Made by a program: the position numbers and the translations under genes. Below the pieces are notes generated by a model. The model was not told where the DNA came from. It saw nothing but the letters and a program-made list of their open reading frames with translations, and ran no database searches. 52,022 nt of DNA from a bacterium (lineage in GTDB: Bacteria; CLD3; SB21): positions 1-52,022 of the forward strand of contig WBUR01000032.1 in assembly GCA_008933615.1 (NCBI GenBank). The letters are read 5' to 3'. This document shows positions 8,505 through 18,129 of the stretch, in pieces; the stretch's first letter is position 1, and every line of letters begins with the position of its first letter.

Positions 8505-11500
8505 ATGAATCAAAAATCATTACTGATTAGGATCTTTCTTCTTGCCGGCCTCGCGGTCACGTTATACATCATTGCCACCACGGATGTGGTTCGTAAGAAA
8601 TATTCTACGGATACGGCGATCGATGCTAAAGGCGAAAAAGAGGGCTCGCGGAAAGAAGGGAAAAAATCGGATCGGCCGGACGCATACGCCGAATTTCAAA
8701 AACAGATTCGTACTCCGGTCGGATCGGACAAGTCGTCCTATGAATTAAATTACAAAATGATAGAACTCAAGAAAGCGGGCATTATTGATTATCCGCTTTT
8801 GTCGAAATCGTCGAAACGGCTGAGTAAAGCCGGCGCCCTAAACTGGGTAGAACGAGGCCCGGCCAATGTCGGCGGACGTACCCGCGGGCTCATCGTGGAC
8901 CCGGCCGACGTCACAAACAGTACATGGTGGGCGGGTTCTGTCGGCGGCGGTATATGGAAAACAACCAACAAAGGAACATCCTGGGTGAATAAAACCCCTG
9001 ATATCCCAAATCTGGCTACGACCGTGCTTACTATGGCAGCGTCTAATTCCGACATTATATATGCAGGGACCGGTGAGGGTTTCTTCAATGGCGACGCGAT
9101 CGACGGCGACGGCATTCTGAAATCGACCGATCACGGCGAAACATGGACGCAGCTGGTCTCCACCGCCGGCGTGGCCAATTTTCAAAACATCAATCGTATC
9201 ATCGTCAGTCCAAGCGATCCGAACATCGTTTTAGCCTCTACGAATAACGGTATTTACAAATCGACCAACGGCGGCACGTCGTGGACTACAGTCTACGGCC
9301 CCGCCGGCCGGGTTCAGCATATTATTGCCGACCCGGCGGATTTTGATAAACAATGGGCCACGATTAATGCAACCGGCGTCATTCGATCAACCAATGCCGG
9401 TGATTCTTGGACAAGTTCGAGCGGAATTACCGGCGCAGGCCGAATGGAAATCGCTATTGCGCCTACTGATCCGACGCGTTTGTATATCTCAGCCGAAGTT
9501 GGAGACAGTTCATTCTTATATGTCTCAGATGATGCGGGAGTGAACTGGGAAAAAGTACTGCCAAAGAATTATCAACATTGGCTTGGCAGTTCGGCCGGAA
9601 CCCAAGGATGGTATGACAACACCATTGCCGTACATCCATACGGAAAGGATACGGTTTTTGTTGGAGGGGTCAATATAAGCAAGTGTATCATGTTAACGGG
9701 CTCCTCGCAAAGCGTTGGACTATTAGGTATTGATACTATAGGAACGGGCGGTTTCTTGGCTTTTACCAATTTCGGGCTAAGTTATATGGGCGGCGGTGTT
9801 GAAATAGGGATTAACGAAGGATTTGGAACTGCCACTGCATCCAATTTAAATGTCAACGAATTTGTTTCTGTCCAGTTACGTTTTGGTCCGGGCAAGACTC
9901 AGAAAGCACACCAAGACACGACCGAATCACAAGGCGCAGGCCAGATTGCCTCACAATACCATTTCAAGAATTATGTAGACATTCCATTTGAAGTATGGGA
10001 TATTACAAATACTCAACAGTTAATGGTCTCATTTCGGGATGAAAACCGAAACGGCCAGTTTGATCTTTCGCCTTCCCCCGCGGACGGAACTTATAGAGAG
10101 TATCTGTTTATTCACGCTGTACCTTACAGCTCTACAACTCCTAATGCCTTCATTTCCGGTCTTTCCGGCTGCAAGTACAAAACAATATATGAGATCGGTC
10201 CAAGTTTGCCTGATGGAGCTACTTGGAATCCCGGCTCCTTGCCGACAGCGACTATGACCTTTAATTGGGGAAGTATCGTGTTGCGTAATGATTCACTGGT
10301 TTCAGTAAGTGATCCGTATGGCGCGTATGGCGGCGCAAATGACAACGTTCATCCGGATCATCACAATCTGGTGATTATTCCTATAGACCAGGGAACCAAT
10401 TCTTTTGCGATACTCAATGCCAACGACGGGGGCCTGGCTTACTCGTCCAATGGCGGCAAGACCTGGGGTATCGATCAGAATTCGATCTTCGGCTATAACA
10501 CGACTCAATTCTATGGCGTCGACAAGAAACCGGGCGGCGATCAGTACATGGGAGGCACTCAGGATAACGGATCGTGGTTATCTCCGATCAACCCAACGTT
10601 CACTTCCAACTGGAGTTTCAAGATCGGCGGAGATGGGTTTGACGCGGCTTGGCACTATACCAATTCTAATCTCGTACTTGGAAGTTTGTATGATAATCGC
10701 ATTTATAAATCATCGAATGGCGGCGCGAGTTTCGTCCAATCCACGACGGGTTTACTGGATGTGAACGGAACAAACAGCCCATTCATTACTCAGATCGGCC
10801 GCTCCAAGATGGAACCCGATATTGTCTTCACGACCGGGGGCAGCGGCGTGTGGCGCTCTACCAATTTCGGGTCCAGTTGGGCGCTGTCATCGGGTATCAG
10901 CACGGCAAAATGGGGATGGATTCCAAACGGCGCAACGTTTGTGGAAATCTCGGTCATAAATCCTCAAGTTGTCTGGGCGGGAAAGACGATGAGCAGTACT
11001 GCAAAAGTTTTTGTCTCTATAGACGGCGGAGTTACTTTTACAGAAACCGCCAGTTATCCGACCGCCTCGTGGCGACTGAGCGGGATGGCCACTCATGCAA
11101 CCGACGATAATACCGCGTATGCATTATTCTCTGTTTCGAAACAGCCGAAAATTCTGCGCACGACCAATCGCGGCCAAAGCTGGCAGGATATTACCGGATT
11201 CAATGGAAGCAGTACCACGAGTACGAATGGTTTCCCTGATGTCGCCACGTATTGCTTGCTTGTCATGCCGCACAATCCGAACGAAATATGGGCAGGCACG
11301 GAAATCGGGCTCTTTATCTCAACAGATAACGGCGCTACATGGAACTACGCCAATAACGGATTGCCCGCTCTCGCGATCTGGGAAATGTGGATTGTAGATC
11401 AACAGGTGGTTCTGGCTTCACACGGACGCGGTATCTGGAGCGTAGATATTCCTGCAATTCCATTCCCGTTGACGATAACTCCGGTGCTTAACGGCCTTCA

Positions 11501-12635
11501 GCAAAACGGCAACACCGTGCCGATCAGTCTGACCTACCGTTCTCTCTACGATTCCACTGTGGTGCGCGTCGACAGCGCGGCCTATCAAACATTGGCCGCC
11601 AACGGCGCCACGGGCAACGATGTGGTCAATTATACGGTCACGCAAACAAAGAAGATAACCATTGAAGTTTGGTCATACAAGAATGGCGTCATTTATAAAT
11701 CCAACATAAGGTCGCTCAACGTCGCGCTGGCCGACGTAACGCCGCCTGTATTGACTCTTGGCGCATTAGCTTCGCCTGTGGTCAATGTCGTTCGCTTTGC
11801 CGTATCAGGAAATGAAAACCTTAGTACTGCATCGCTTGCAGTCAACAGTTCTTCCGTGACCCTGACCAAACAGAGCAATATATTTTTCGGAACGTATGCT
11901 CTTTCATCGGCCGGCAGCTTAAATGTAGTGGCCAATGGATCCGATTTGAATTCAAACGCAGGCACTGCGATAAACAGAACATACAACGTGTCGCCTTTAT
12001 CGAAAGCGACAACCTTTGCAAATTACAAGGTCAGCGGCAGCGGAGACGGTTACCTCTTGATGAATCTGGCTCCCGCCGAAACTACACCGCCAAACTGGAT
12101 GATGATCGGCGAGTCGGTCGAGATGCTGGTCACCGGTTCCAATAACGGCGTCAATGTAGAAGCCAACTACACAGGTGCACTTGAGGCATTGAAGTCACGT
12201 TATGCCGATTTTGAGGATGCTAAAATCGGACTGTATGAATATGCCGACGGCTCGTGGAAGCATACCGGCGGCGAAGGCGTTAATGGAAAAGTAGCTGCGC
12301 TCTTCAAAGGCAGCCGAGTAGCTGTATTCTACAATCCGGACTACGTTTACGTTCCAAAAGAATTTACTTTAAGCCAGAATTATCCGAATCCGTTCAACCC
12401 CTCCACGACCATTCGTTACGAAGTTCCGAGCGAAGGCCGTGTCGTACTCAAAGTATACAATTTACTCGGACAGGAAGTCCGTACTTTGGCCAACACAACT
12501 CAGGGCCGCGGCGTGTATCATGTCCAGTGGGACGGCAAAGATCAGATGGGCCGATCAGTCGCTTCAGGAGTTTATCTCTACCGGCTGGAAGCGGGTAACA
12601 TCGTGAAATCGAAGAAGATGTTATTCATTAAATAA
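8505..12635 (+). CDS. Giant Asp-box (BNR/VPS10-like) propeller protein with T9SS type A sorting domain
   Basis: This 1376-residue protein has a hydrophobic N-terminal segment (about 6-25) followed by a charged, Lys/Glu-rich linker. Residues 110-960 carry repeated Asp-box motifs of the S-T-D/N-x-G-x-S/T-W type (STNGGTSW, STDHGETW, SSNGGKTW), the signature of sialidase/VPS10-like beta-propellers. An insertion at about 390-590 breaks the propeller. Ig-like strands follow. Residues 1286-1376 form a textbook T9SS type A tail (FTLSQNYPNPFNPSTTIRY, then VYNLLGQEVRTL, GVYLYRLEAG, KKMLFIK). It is therefore predicted to be exported by T9SS and kept at or released from the surface. Asp-boxes are structural, so glycosidase activity cannot be claimed. 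AAAGGG precedes the ATG. Confidence 0.88.
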   Translation: MNQKSLLIRIFLLAGLAVTLYIIATTDVVRKKYSTDTAIDAKGEKEGSRKEGKKSDRPDAYAEFQKQIRTPVGSDKSSYELNYKMIELKKAGIIDYPLLSKSSKRLSKAGALNWVERGPANVGGRTRGLIVDPADVTNSTWWAGSVGGGIWKTTNKGTSWVNKTPDIPNLATTVLTMAASNSDIIYAGTGEGFFNGDAIDGDGILKSTDHGETWTQLVSTAGVANFQNINRIIVSPSDPNIVLASTNNGIYKSTNGGTSWTTVYGPAGRVQHIIADPADFDKQWATINATGVIRSTNAGDSWTSSSGITGAGRMEIAIAPTDPTRLYISAEVGDSSFLYVSDDAGVNWEKVLPKNYQHWLGSSAGTQGWYDNTIAVHPYGKDTVFVGGVNISKCIMLTGSSQSVGLLGIDTIGTGGFLAFTNFGLSYMGGGVEIGINEGFGTATASNLNVNEFVSVQLRFGPGKTQKAHQDTTESQGAGQIASQYHFKNYVDIPFEVWDITNTQQLMVSFRDENRNGQFDLSPSPADGTYREYLFIHAVPYSSTTPNAFISGLSGCKYKTIYEIGPSLPDGATWNPGSLPTATMTFNWGSIVLRNDSLVSVSDPYGAYGGANDNVHPDHHNLVIIPIDQGTNSFAILNANDGGLAYSSNGGKTWGIDQNSIFGYNTTQFYGVDKKPGGDQYMGGTQDNGSWLSPINPTFTSNWSFKIGGDGFDAAWHYTNSNLVLGSLYDNRIYKSSNGGASFVQSTTGLLDVNGTNSPFITQIGRSKMEPDIVFTTGGSGVWRSTNFGSSWALSSGISTAKWGWIPNGATFVEISVINPQVVWAGKTMSSTAKVFVSIDGGVTFTETASYPTASWRLSGMATHATDDNTAYALFSVSKQPKILRTTNRGQSWQDITGFNGSSTTSTNGFPDVATYCLLVMPHNPNEIWAGTEIGLFISTDNGATWNYANNGLPALAIWEMWIVDQQVVLASHGRGIWSVDIPAIPFPLTITPVLNGLQQNGNTVPISLTYRSLYDSTVVRVDSAAYQTLAANGATGNDVVNYTVTQTKKITIEVWSYKNGVIYKSNIRSLNVALADVTPPVLTLGALASPVVNVVRFAVSGNENLSTASLAVNSSSVTLTKQSNIFFGTYALSSAGSLNVVANGSDLNSNAGTAINRTYNVSPLSKATTFANYKVSGSGDGYLLMNLAPAETTPPNWMMIGESVEMLVTGSNNGVNVEANYTGALEALKSRYADFEDAKIGLYEYADGSWKHTGGEGVNGKVAALFKGSRVAVFYNPDYVYVPKEFTLSQNYPNPFNPSTTIRYEVPSEGRVVLKVYNLLGQEVRTLANTTQGRGVYHVQWDGKDQMGRSVASGVYLYRLEAGNIVKSKKMLFIK

Positions 12636-12692
12636 TCGAATGTGCAAAACCGAATAAATATGAATTAAACTGATAATAGGGAGTTATGAACT

Positions 12693-13271
12693 ATGAATAA
12701 AATAACTTGGATCACGGCGTTCCTCTTCGCGTTGGTTATCGGCTGCGGAGGCGGAGGAGGAGGAAAAGAAAAGCTCACGCTAACGGAAGCTAATGATCTC
12801 TTCACCGCCGGGACATACAGTGACGCTTTGGAAGCCTATGCGGATCTTATATCGAGCGAAGGCGCTCCGGCTATTGCCGGCGCGGCCTGGTGCGCGATAC
12901 GCCTGGACAACTACGCGCAAGCTGACAGTTTCTTCACCGCCGCCGGCACGGTCACGCTTAATGCTGACGGTTATGCAGGTTGGAGCTTTGCCAACTGGGC
13001 GCTAAACAATGCAACGGATGCGATAACGCATGCCAATTCAGCTCTGGCCGCAAGCCCGACTTTCACTCTGAGCCTTGACACGCGCGTAACGGCCGCTCAT
13101 CTCGTCTGGATACAGGCGAGCAGTTACCTCCAGCTCGGAAATAATACGGAGTGCTTTAATAAGATAAAAATATTAGACACAGGATACGTGATGCCGACAG
13201 GAACTTCATTTGAAATTGCCAATGCGCTCTTGCTGAAATTGCAGTCATTAGGCGTGGCCGTAGCTTCGTAG
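12693..13271 (+). CDS. TPR-like lipoprotein
   Basis: This 192-aa protein has a lipoprotein signal (lipobox VIGC, Cys about 18) followed by a run of six glycines, a typical flexible spacer. The remainder is helical with tetratricopeptide-like pairs (NDLFTAGTYSDALEAYADLI; LDNYAQADSFFTAAGT; WIQASSYLQLGNNTECFNKI). TPR lipoproteins act as scaffolds in outer-membrane or secretion complexes; a partner role for the adjacent T9SS substrates is inference. GGGAG lies 9 nt before the ATG. A strong terminator follows the stop. Confidence 0.75.
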   Translation: MNKITWITAFLFALVIGCGGGGGGKEKLTLTEANDLFTAGTYSDALEAYADLISSEGAPAIAGAAWCAIRLDNYAQADSFFTAAGTVTLNADGYAGWSFANWALNNATDAITHANSALAASPTFTLSLDTRVTAAHLVWIQASSYLQLGNNTECFNKIKILDTGYVMPTGTSFEIANALLLKLQSLGVAVAS

Positions 13272-13293
13272 ATTTAAATTCTCATGTAACAAG

Positions 13294-13328
13294 AACCCCC
13301 AATCCTGAAAGATCGGGGGTTTTTTTTT
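13294..13328 (+). terminator. Rho-independent terminator after the TPR lipoprotein
   Basis: An 11-bp stem with one mismatch (AACCCCCAATC / GATCGGGGGTT), a 6-nt loop, then a run of T residues. It closes the transcript that begins upstream at 8075 or 8505. Confidence 0.88.
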
Positions 13329-13363
13329 AAAGATTATTCTACAACAGCGCTTGTTAATTTATT

Positions 13364-13394
13364 TTGATTTTACATCGCAAAGAGCCGTATTTTG
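13364..13394 (+). promoter_or_regulatory. Candidate promoter for the gene at 13420
   Basis: TTGATT (13364-13369), 19-nt spacer, TATTTT followed by G (13389-13394). The wide spacing and the TTTG ending resemble Bacteroidota-type promoters (TTG ... TAnnTTTG), although one base is missing from the -7 box. It sits directly after a terminator and 25 nt before the start codon, which fits an independent transcription unit. Confidence 0.35.
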
Positions 13395-13419
13395 GTACAT
13401 ACAACCCTAAAGTATTGCA

Positions 13420-16400
13420 ATGATAAGAACATTTTTTTCTCTGCTATGGTGTTATGCTATTTGGTCACCATCTGTTATTGCCCAATCGGAAATTAAGGTA
13501 TACGATAAGCAAGAAGTGATTCAGGCGCGGGCAAGCTGGTTCTTATCACGCCGCACGGTCAATGCAGAATTCCCGGCCTCGCATTATATGCAGATCCGAA
13601 AGACCGTTGCGGATTTTGAAAAGAACCGTTTATCCAAAAATACTAACACTACCAATTCCGCATGGTCTTCTTTAGGGCCGTCCGCTATTGTCAATACAGG
13701 CTACCATAACTATACCGGCCGCATCATATCAGTCAACGTCAGTCCGTTTGATACGAATATCGTTCTTATCGGAACTGCCGGAGGAGGAATCTGGAAAAGT
13801 ACCGATGGAGGATTTAATTGGTCTCCGCGATCCGATGATCTTGGCTCGCTTGCAGTCAGTTGTTTCGCGCGTCATCCCACAGATCCTGATGTGATTTACG
13901 CCGGTACGGGTGAACCTAGTTTTGTCGGCAGCGCCATTGACGGAATCGGCGTGATCAAATCTACCGACGGAGGCGATTCTTGGACCGTCACCGGGACGCT
14001 CGGCATTATTCTAACGCATATCGCCGGCATTGCAGTCAATCAAAATAATCCGAACATCATTGTAGTTGCCAACTACTACAACAGCGCCGACCCCGTCACC
14101 AACGGAATCTACCGCTCCACCAATGCCGGCGCGACATGGCAGGCAACGAATGCTTCAGGCACCGAATTCCGGCCTTCAAGCCTCGTTGGCCATCCGTCGA
14201 ATAACGATACTCTTTACGCGCTTATGGGGCGAACCGTTGTTCACAACCAGAACGGATTTTGGAAATCAACCAACGCCGGCGCGTCATGGTTTTTGCTCGC
14301 CAACAGTGCGGCGCAGGGTTTGCCCGATCTGAAAAATCAAGGCGGCAAATCGGTCATGAGTATTTGCAGAAACCAACCGAATTTCATGTATGCCATTTTT
14401 AGTAACAGCATTAACGGAGACGATGAACTGACCGGCTCTGACAGCGGCTTATTTAAAAGCACCAACGGCGGTCTGACCTGGACAAACGCCAATTTACCCG
14501 ATCAGTCATCCGGCGGTCTTTCTTTTTTCAACGGACAAGGTATGTACGACATTTATGTAGCAGTACATCCGTCCAATCCAAATATGGTTTATGCCGGCGG
14601 GATCGATATGTATCGCACAACGAACGGCGGCGGCAATTGGTCAAATATGACCGATGGGTATGTCATAACAAGAAAATTTCATCCCGATCAGCAAGCCTTT
14701 GCCTTCAATCCTCTTAACCCCAACACCATCTATCTCGCAGGGGATGGCGGTATAATGAAATCATACAACGGCGGACAAAACCTGATCGATTTAAATAATG
14801 GCCTGCAGATCACACAATTCATCGGACTGGCCGTGGCTGCGCAAGACACCAATCACGTATTGGCAGGCTCGCAGGACAACGGGACGGAATTATTTACAGG
14901 TAACATGCAATGGGATTTTGTTGCCGACGGCGACGGCGGATTTACAGAAATCGATCCTGTAAATTCGAATATACAATACTCTCAGCGGTTCCATGTTGCG
15001 CCTGAAAGCTTCTCGCAAATAAAGACGACCAATGGCTGGCAGTCTTTATCCGGTATTAACACCGGATTAACTGCAAGTGACCGTTCGGAGTTTTATGTTC
15101 CATATACCTTGGATGAAAATGTGCCGACGAGACTTTACCTCGGAACATTTCGGGTATATCGAACGGTAAACAGCGGGATTACATGGACGGCGGTAAGCGG
15201 CGATTTGACCGACGGCAATCATACGATCACGGCCATACGTGTTGCGCAAAATAATTCAAATTATGTTTGCGCCGGAACGTTTGATGGACGTATCTCTTTG
15301 TCAACAAACGCGGGAACCACATGGACAACATTAAGTTCTAATGCTCCGCCCCAGCGGCCGGTAAGCGATATTGTTTTTCGGATGACGGATGAAAACACTT
15401 TTTATGCGGCCTTTCAGGGATTCGCACAATTAGGGCAGGTTGATAATAAAGGCCATGTATGGAAAACAAATAACGCCGGAATATCGTGGACCAATATCAG
15501 CGGCAATCTGCCCGACATTCCGGTGAATGCGCTTGCGCTCAATCCCGGCGACACATTGGATATCGTGGCAGGAACGGACGTCGGGATATTCAGAACAACC
15601 GATGGAGGCGCGTTGTGGACGCCGTTCAATAACGGATTTCCTTCCGGCGCATTCGTGATGCGGCTGGTGGTAAATCATAAGACCGGTTTATTGTTTGCAT
15701 CCACCCACGGGCGCGGCGTATTCAAGACAAGATTATTCCAACCTGCATTGATAGCGACCATTAATCCGTCCAAACCTAATGAGTCTCAAGCGATAACATT
15801 GTTTGCATTTATTCCGGAATTGAGTTCTTCTGCCACGCTTTATTACGGAACGAACGATCTTTTGGCAAACGACTCAACGTCGATGAGTTTCGACGGCATC
15901 AAATTTACCGGACAAATACCTGCGGCCTACGTTACTGAAAAAGGATTGTGGTATCGGGTCAAAATAGAAAACACGGCAACGTCTTATTACCCCTCTGAGG
16001 CAGGACGCGCGCATATCGCGGTTAATGTAACTCCCTCAACCATCGCAGCCGTAAGAAACAACAGTGTTTTCGCTCAAGGCTTAATTCCGGATACCTGGAA
16101 TACTTTTTCACTTCCTTTCGAAACAAAAGTATCGCTGACCAAAATATTCGGGGCGCAAAGAAGCAACAAGGACGGCGTTCCGACCAACTGGGCCGCATAC
16201 AGTTATAATACAACCGGTATTTCGGAACTAGTGCTTAGTTCAAACAAAGGCTATGTTATTCATCATACCTCGTCGTCTCACGTTAAGATCACTCCGGATT
16301 CCGGAGCGACAAATGATATCAATTTTTTCAATTCATTATTCCTCAAACCCGGATGGAATTTTCTTCCGTGGCCATTTGCATTCAGCGCTCCTATAAACGT

Positions 16401-17313
16401 CCTGGACCCAACTAAAATCGGAACGCTATGGACGTTATACGAAAACAACTGGTCGCACAGTTCTGAATTTCAGCCCTTCGCCGGTTATGCCGTCTATAAT
16501 AAGGCCGGCGTTGATATCCGCGCCAACAGTGTACTTAATTGGAATTCCATAGCGGCGAAAACAACTGCCTCTGCCTTTCCCAGAATTCAATTTAAGTGTA
16601 AAACAGAGAATACCGAAGACAACTACAATTTCATTGGGATGGATGGCCAAAGCGCTGACGGTATTGACATGCAGGATGAATTCGAACCGCCTCAATTCGG
16701 CAAGAGTGTCTCATTGTACTTCCAAAATGAAATGGATGGGATGGTTAGGTTATCGTCGGATATTCGGCCGGCGAGCACAACCGGCCATGTATGGAACATG
16801 CGCGTTGAGAATATGACGAACGATGCATGGATCAATTTGTCCTGGGAAAGACAAAATATGCCCTTGTCGTATAAATCCGTATTAGTGGATATTACGCACA
16901 ATGTATTTGTAGACCTGACTGAAGCGAGCGACGGTTATTCATTCAAAAATGAGAATGAAAACGTTTTTAAGATCATCATGGGCAGCGCCGGTTATGTAGA
17001 AACAAAAACACGTGAAATTCAGGCAAAACTTCCCTGGAAATTTGTATTGTCACAGAATTATCCGAATCCGTTTAACCCTAACACGATGATCCCGTTTGAT
17101 CTGGCTAGGGGAGGTATCATTAAACTCAGGATCTATAATATCCTGGGGCAGGAAGTAAGGTTACTCAAGAACGAATTTCTGCAAACGGGTTCTTATGCTG
17201 TGCCCTGGGACGGTACGGATCAGCGCGGAATCTCTGTTTCGAGTGGAGTTTATATATACAGGCTCGAAACATCCGGCTTTATTCAAAGTAGAAAAATGTT
17301 GTTCATCAAATAA
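13420..17313 (+). CDS. Giant Asp-box propeller protein with T9SS type A sorting domain
   Basis: This 1297-residue protein begins with a cleavable signal peptide ending near VIAQ (residue 22). Residues 80-770 contain many Asp-box repeats (STDGGFNW, STDGGDSW, STNAGATW, TTNGGGNW, TTDGGALW), so one or two beta-propellers are predicted. A non-propeller region (780-1195) with Ig-like strands follows. The last 90 residues are a T9SS type A domain (FVLSQNYPNPFNPNT, IYNILGQEVRLLK, GVYIYRLETS, RKMLFIK). It is a homologue of the protein at 8505, although the two share little outside the repeat pattern. It is probably a secreted or surface protein that binds polymers or protein partners; no catalytic residues can be assigned. 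It is followed after 13 nt by a small lipoprotein gene. Confidence 0.88.
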   Translation: MIRTFFSLLWCYAIWSPSVIAQSEIKVYDKQEVIQARASWFLSRRTVNAEFPASHYMQIRKTVADFEKNRLSKNTNTTNSAWSSLGPSAIVNTGYHNYTGRIISVNVSPFDTNIVLIGTAGGGIWKSTDGGFNWSPRSDDLGSLAVSCFARHPTDPDVIYAGTGEPSFVGSAIDGIGVIKSTDGGDSWTVTGTLGIILTHIAGIAVNQNNPNIIVVANYYNSADPVTNGIYRSTNAGATWQATNASGTEFRPSSLVGHPSNNDTLYALMGRTVVHNQNGFWKSTNAGASWFLLANSAAQGLPDLKNQGGKSVMSICRNQPNFMYAIFSNSINGDDELTGSDSGLFKSTNGGLTWTNANLPDQSSGGLSFFNGQGMYDIYVAVHPSNPNMVYAGGIDMYRTTNGGGNWSNMTDGYVITRKFHPDQQAFAFNPLNPNTIYLAGDGGIMKSYNGGQNLIDLNNGLQITQFIGLAVAAQDTNHVLAGSQDNGTELFTGNMQWDFVADGDGGFTEIDPVNSNIQYSQRFHVAPESFSQIKTTNGWQSLSGINTGLTASDRSEFYVPYTLDENVPTRLYLGTFRVYRTVNSGITWTAVSGDLTDGNHTITAIRVAQNNSNYVCAGTFDGRISLSTNAGTTWTTLSSNAPPQRPVSDIVFRMTDENTFYAAFQGFAQLGQVDNKGHVWKTNNAGISWTNISGNLPDIPVNALALNPGDTLDIVAGTDVGIFRTTDGGALWTPFNNGFPSGAFVMRLVVNHKTGLLFASTHGRGVFKTRLFQPALIATINPSKPNESQAITLFAFIPELSSSATLYYGTNDLLANDSTSMSFDGIKFTGQIPAAYVTEKGLWYRVKIENTATSYYPSEAGRAHIAVNVTPSTIAAVRNNSVFAQGLIPDTWNTFSLPFETKVSLTKIFGAQRSNKDGVPTNWAAYSYNTTGISELVLSSNKGYVIHHTSSSHVKITPDSGATNDINFFNSLFLKPGWNFLPWPFAFSAPINVLDPTKIGTLWTLYENNWSHSSEFQPFAGYAVYNKAGVDIRANSVLNWNSIAAKTTASAFPRIQFKCKTENTEDNYNFIGMDGQSADGIDMQDEFEPPQFGKSVSLYFQNEMDGMVRLSSDIRPASTTGHVWNMRVENMTNDAWINLSWERQNMPLSYKSVLVDITHNVFVDLTEASDGYSFKNENENVFKIIMGSAGYVETKTREIQAKLPWKFVLSQNYPNPFNPNTMIPFDLARGGIIKLRIYNILGQEVRLLKNEFLQTGSYAVPWDGTDQRGISVSSGVYIYRLETSGFIQSRKMLFIK

Positions 17314-17326
17314 GAAGCAGGTGGTC

Positions 17327-17458
17327 ATGAAATATAGGATCGGTATATACATATTACTCCTCATGCTTATCGTATTGGGATTAAACTGCGAAAAACATCC
17401 GACCGGAAGTAACGACGAGCCGTTGGAATTTCCTGATTTTCCCGAAACGCCGGAATGA
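17327..17458 (+). CDS. Very small lipoprotein (43 aa)
   Basis: The ATG at 17327 is preceded by AGGTGG at a good distance and opens a 43-codon frame: Lys/Arg, hydrophobic core (about 7-20), lipobox LGLNC (Cys 21), then an acidic Pro-rich tail (PLEFPDFPETPE). A longer in-frame extension to 17195 would overlap the previous gene and destroy the signal peptide, so the short start is preferred. It is too short to fold alone and may be a lipid-anchored accessory of the upstream T9SS cargo. Function unknown. Confidence 0.65.
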   Translation: MKYRIGIYILLLMLIVLGLNCEKHPTGSNDEPLEFPDFPETPE

Positions 17459-17497
17459 GTTAGAATTATTATTACAATCCGGTAACTAGAGTAAAAA

Positions 17498-17525
17498 AAA
17501 CCCGTACGTTCACACGTACGGGTTT
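17498..17525 (-). terminator. Terminator for the minus-strand gene at 17550 (possibly bidirectional)
   Basis: A perfect 12-bp stem (AAACCCGTACGT / ACGTACGGGTTT) with a 4-nt loop. Read on the minus strand it runs into eight T residues, so it mainly serves the gene at 17550-17951. Lying between convergent genes, it may also stop plus-strand transcription, although only TTT follows there. Confidence 0.85.
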
Positions 17526-17549
17526 CACAAATGACAAAAAATGTATTGA

Positions 17550-17951
17550 CTACTTCACTCTCTTGATCACTCCGTCTTTAATCTCAAAATTTCCAGGCCC
17601 TAATTTGAAGACATTGCGTTTCCTTGTTGTCGTAGCCCCGGCCGCATTTTGTCCCCCGGATGCCATAAAATCAAACAGAGCATTCACTTCAGCGTTCAGG
17701 TTGATCGTTTGATTCATCTTTAATACGGTATACCCTTTTTCAGCCCAGGCCGTATTTTCACCGGTATTCACGTCTTTGAATTGTTGTTGTCGCGCAACAG
17801 ATTTATCCTGCATCGACTTCCATTCTTCGGGCGTGATTTTCTTCAGACCTTTTAAGGCATCGGTATTATAGGATTTATCCTGCGCAAATAATACTTGCGT
17901 GCCCAAAATGAAAAACAGAAATACCGTTACGTACTTTAAAATATTATTCAT
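17550..17951 (-). CDS. Small secreted protein of unknown function
   Basis: This 133-aa protein has a signal peptide (hydrophobic core to about residue 22, cleavage near VLFAQ). The mature part is basic, with an internal segment KGLKKITPEEWKSMQDK and a beta-rich C-terminus (VFKLGPGNFEIKDGVIKRVK). No family was recognised. It is monocistronic, with a terminator directly downstream. A periplasmic location is inferred. Confidence 0.65.
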   Translation of the reverse strand: MNNILKYVTVFLFFILGTQVLFAQDKSYNTDALKGLKKITPEEWKSMQDKSVARQQQFKDVNTGENTAWAEKGYTVLKMNQTINLNAEVNALFDFMASGGQNAAGATTTRKRNVFKLGPGNFEIKDGVIKRVK

Positions 17952-18061
17952 AGTTTTCTCCGATGTGACCGTTGTTTCTTAAATCTACTCACGGTTTCAT
18001 TTAAAGTCAAATGCAAAAATCTGCTCTCGAATCATACATACCGCCGCTCCCAAAATCAGTC

Positions 18062-18090
18062 TTGATTTATCGTGCTATTTTTTTTATCAT
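18062..18090 (+). promoter_or_regulatory. Candidate promoter for the PP2C phosphatase gene
   Basis: TTGATT (18062-18067), 17-nt spacer, TATCAT (18085-18090), about 40 nt before the ATG at 18130. It matches sigma70 spacing; no other support. Confidence 0.4.
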
Positions 18091-18129
18091 AATACACTTA
18101 AACTTTTTCAGAACACGTAAGGAAATATC

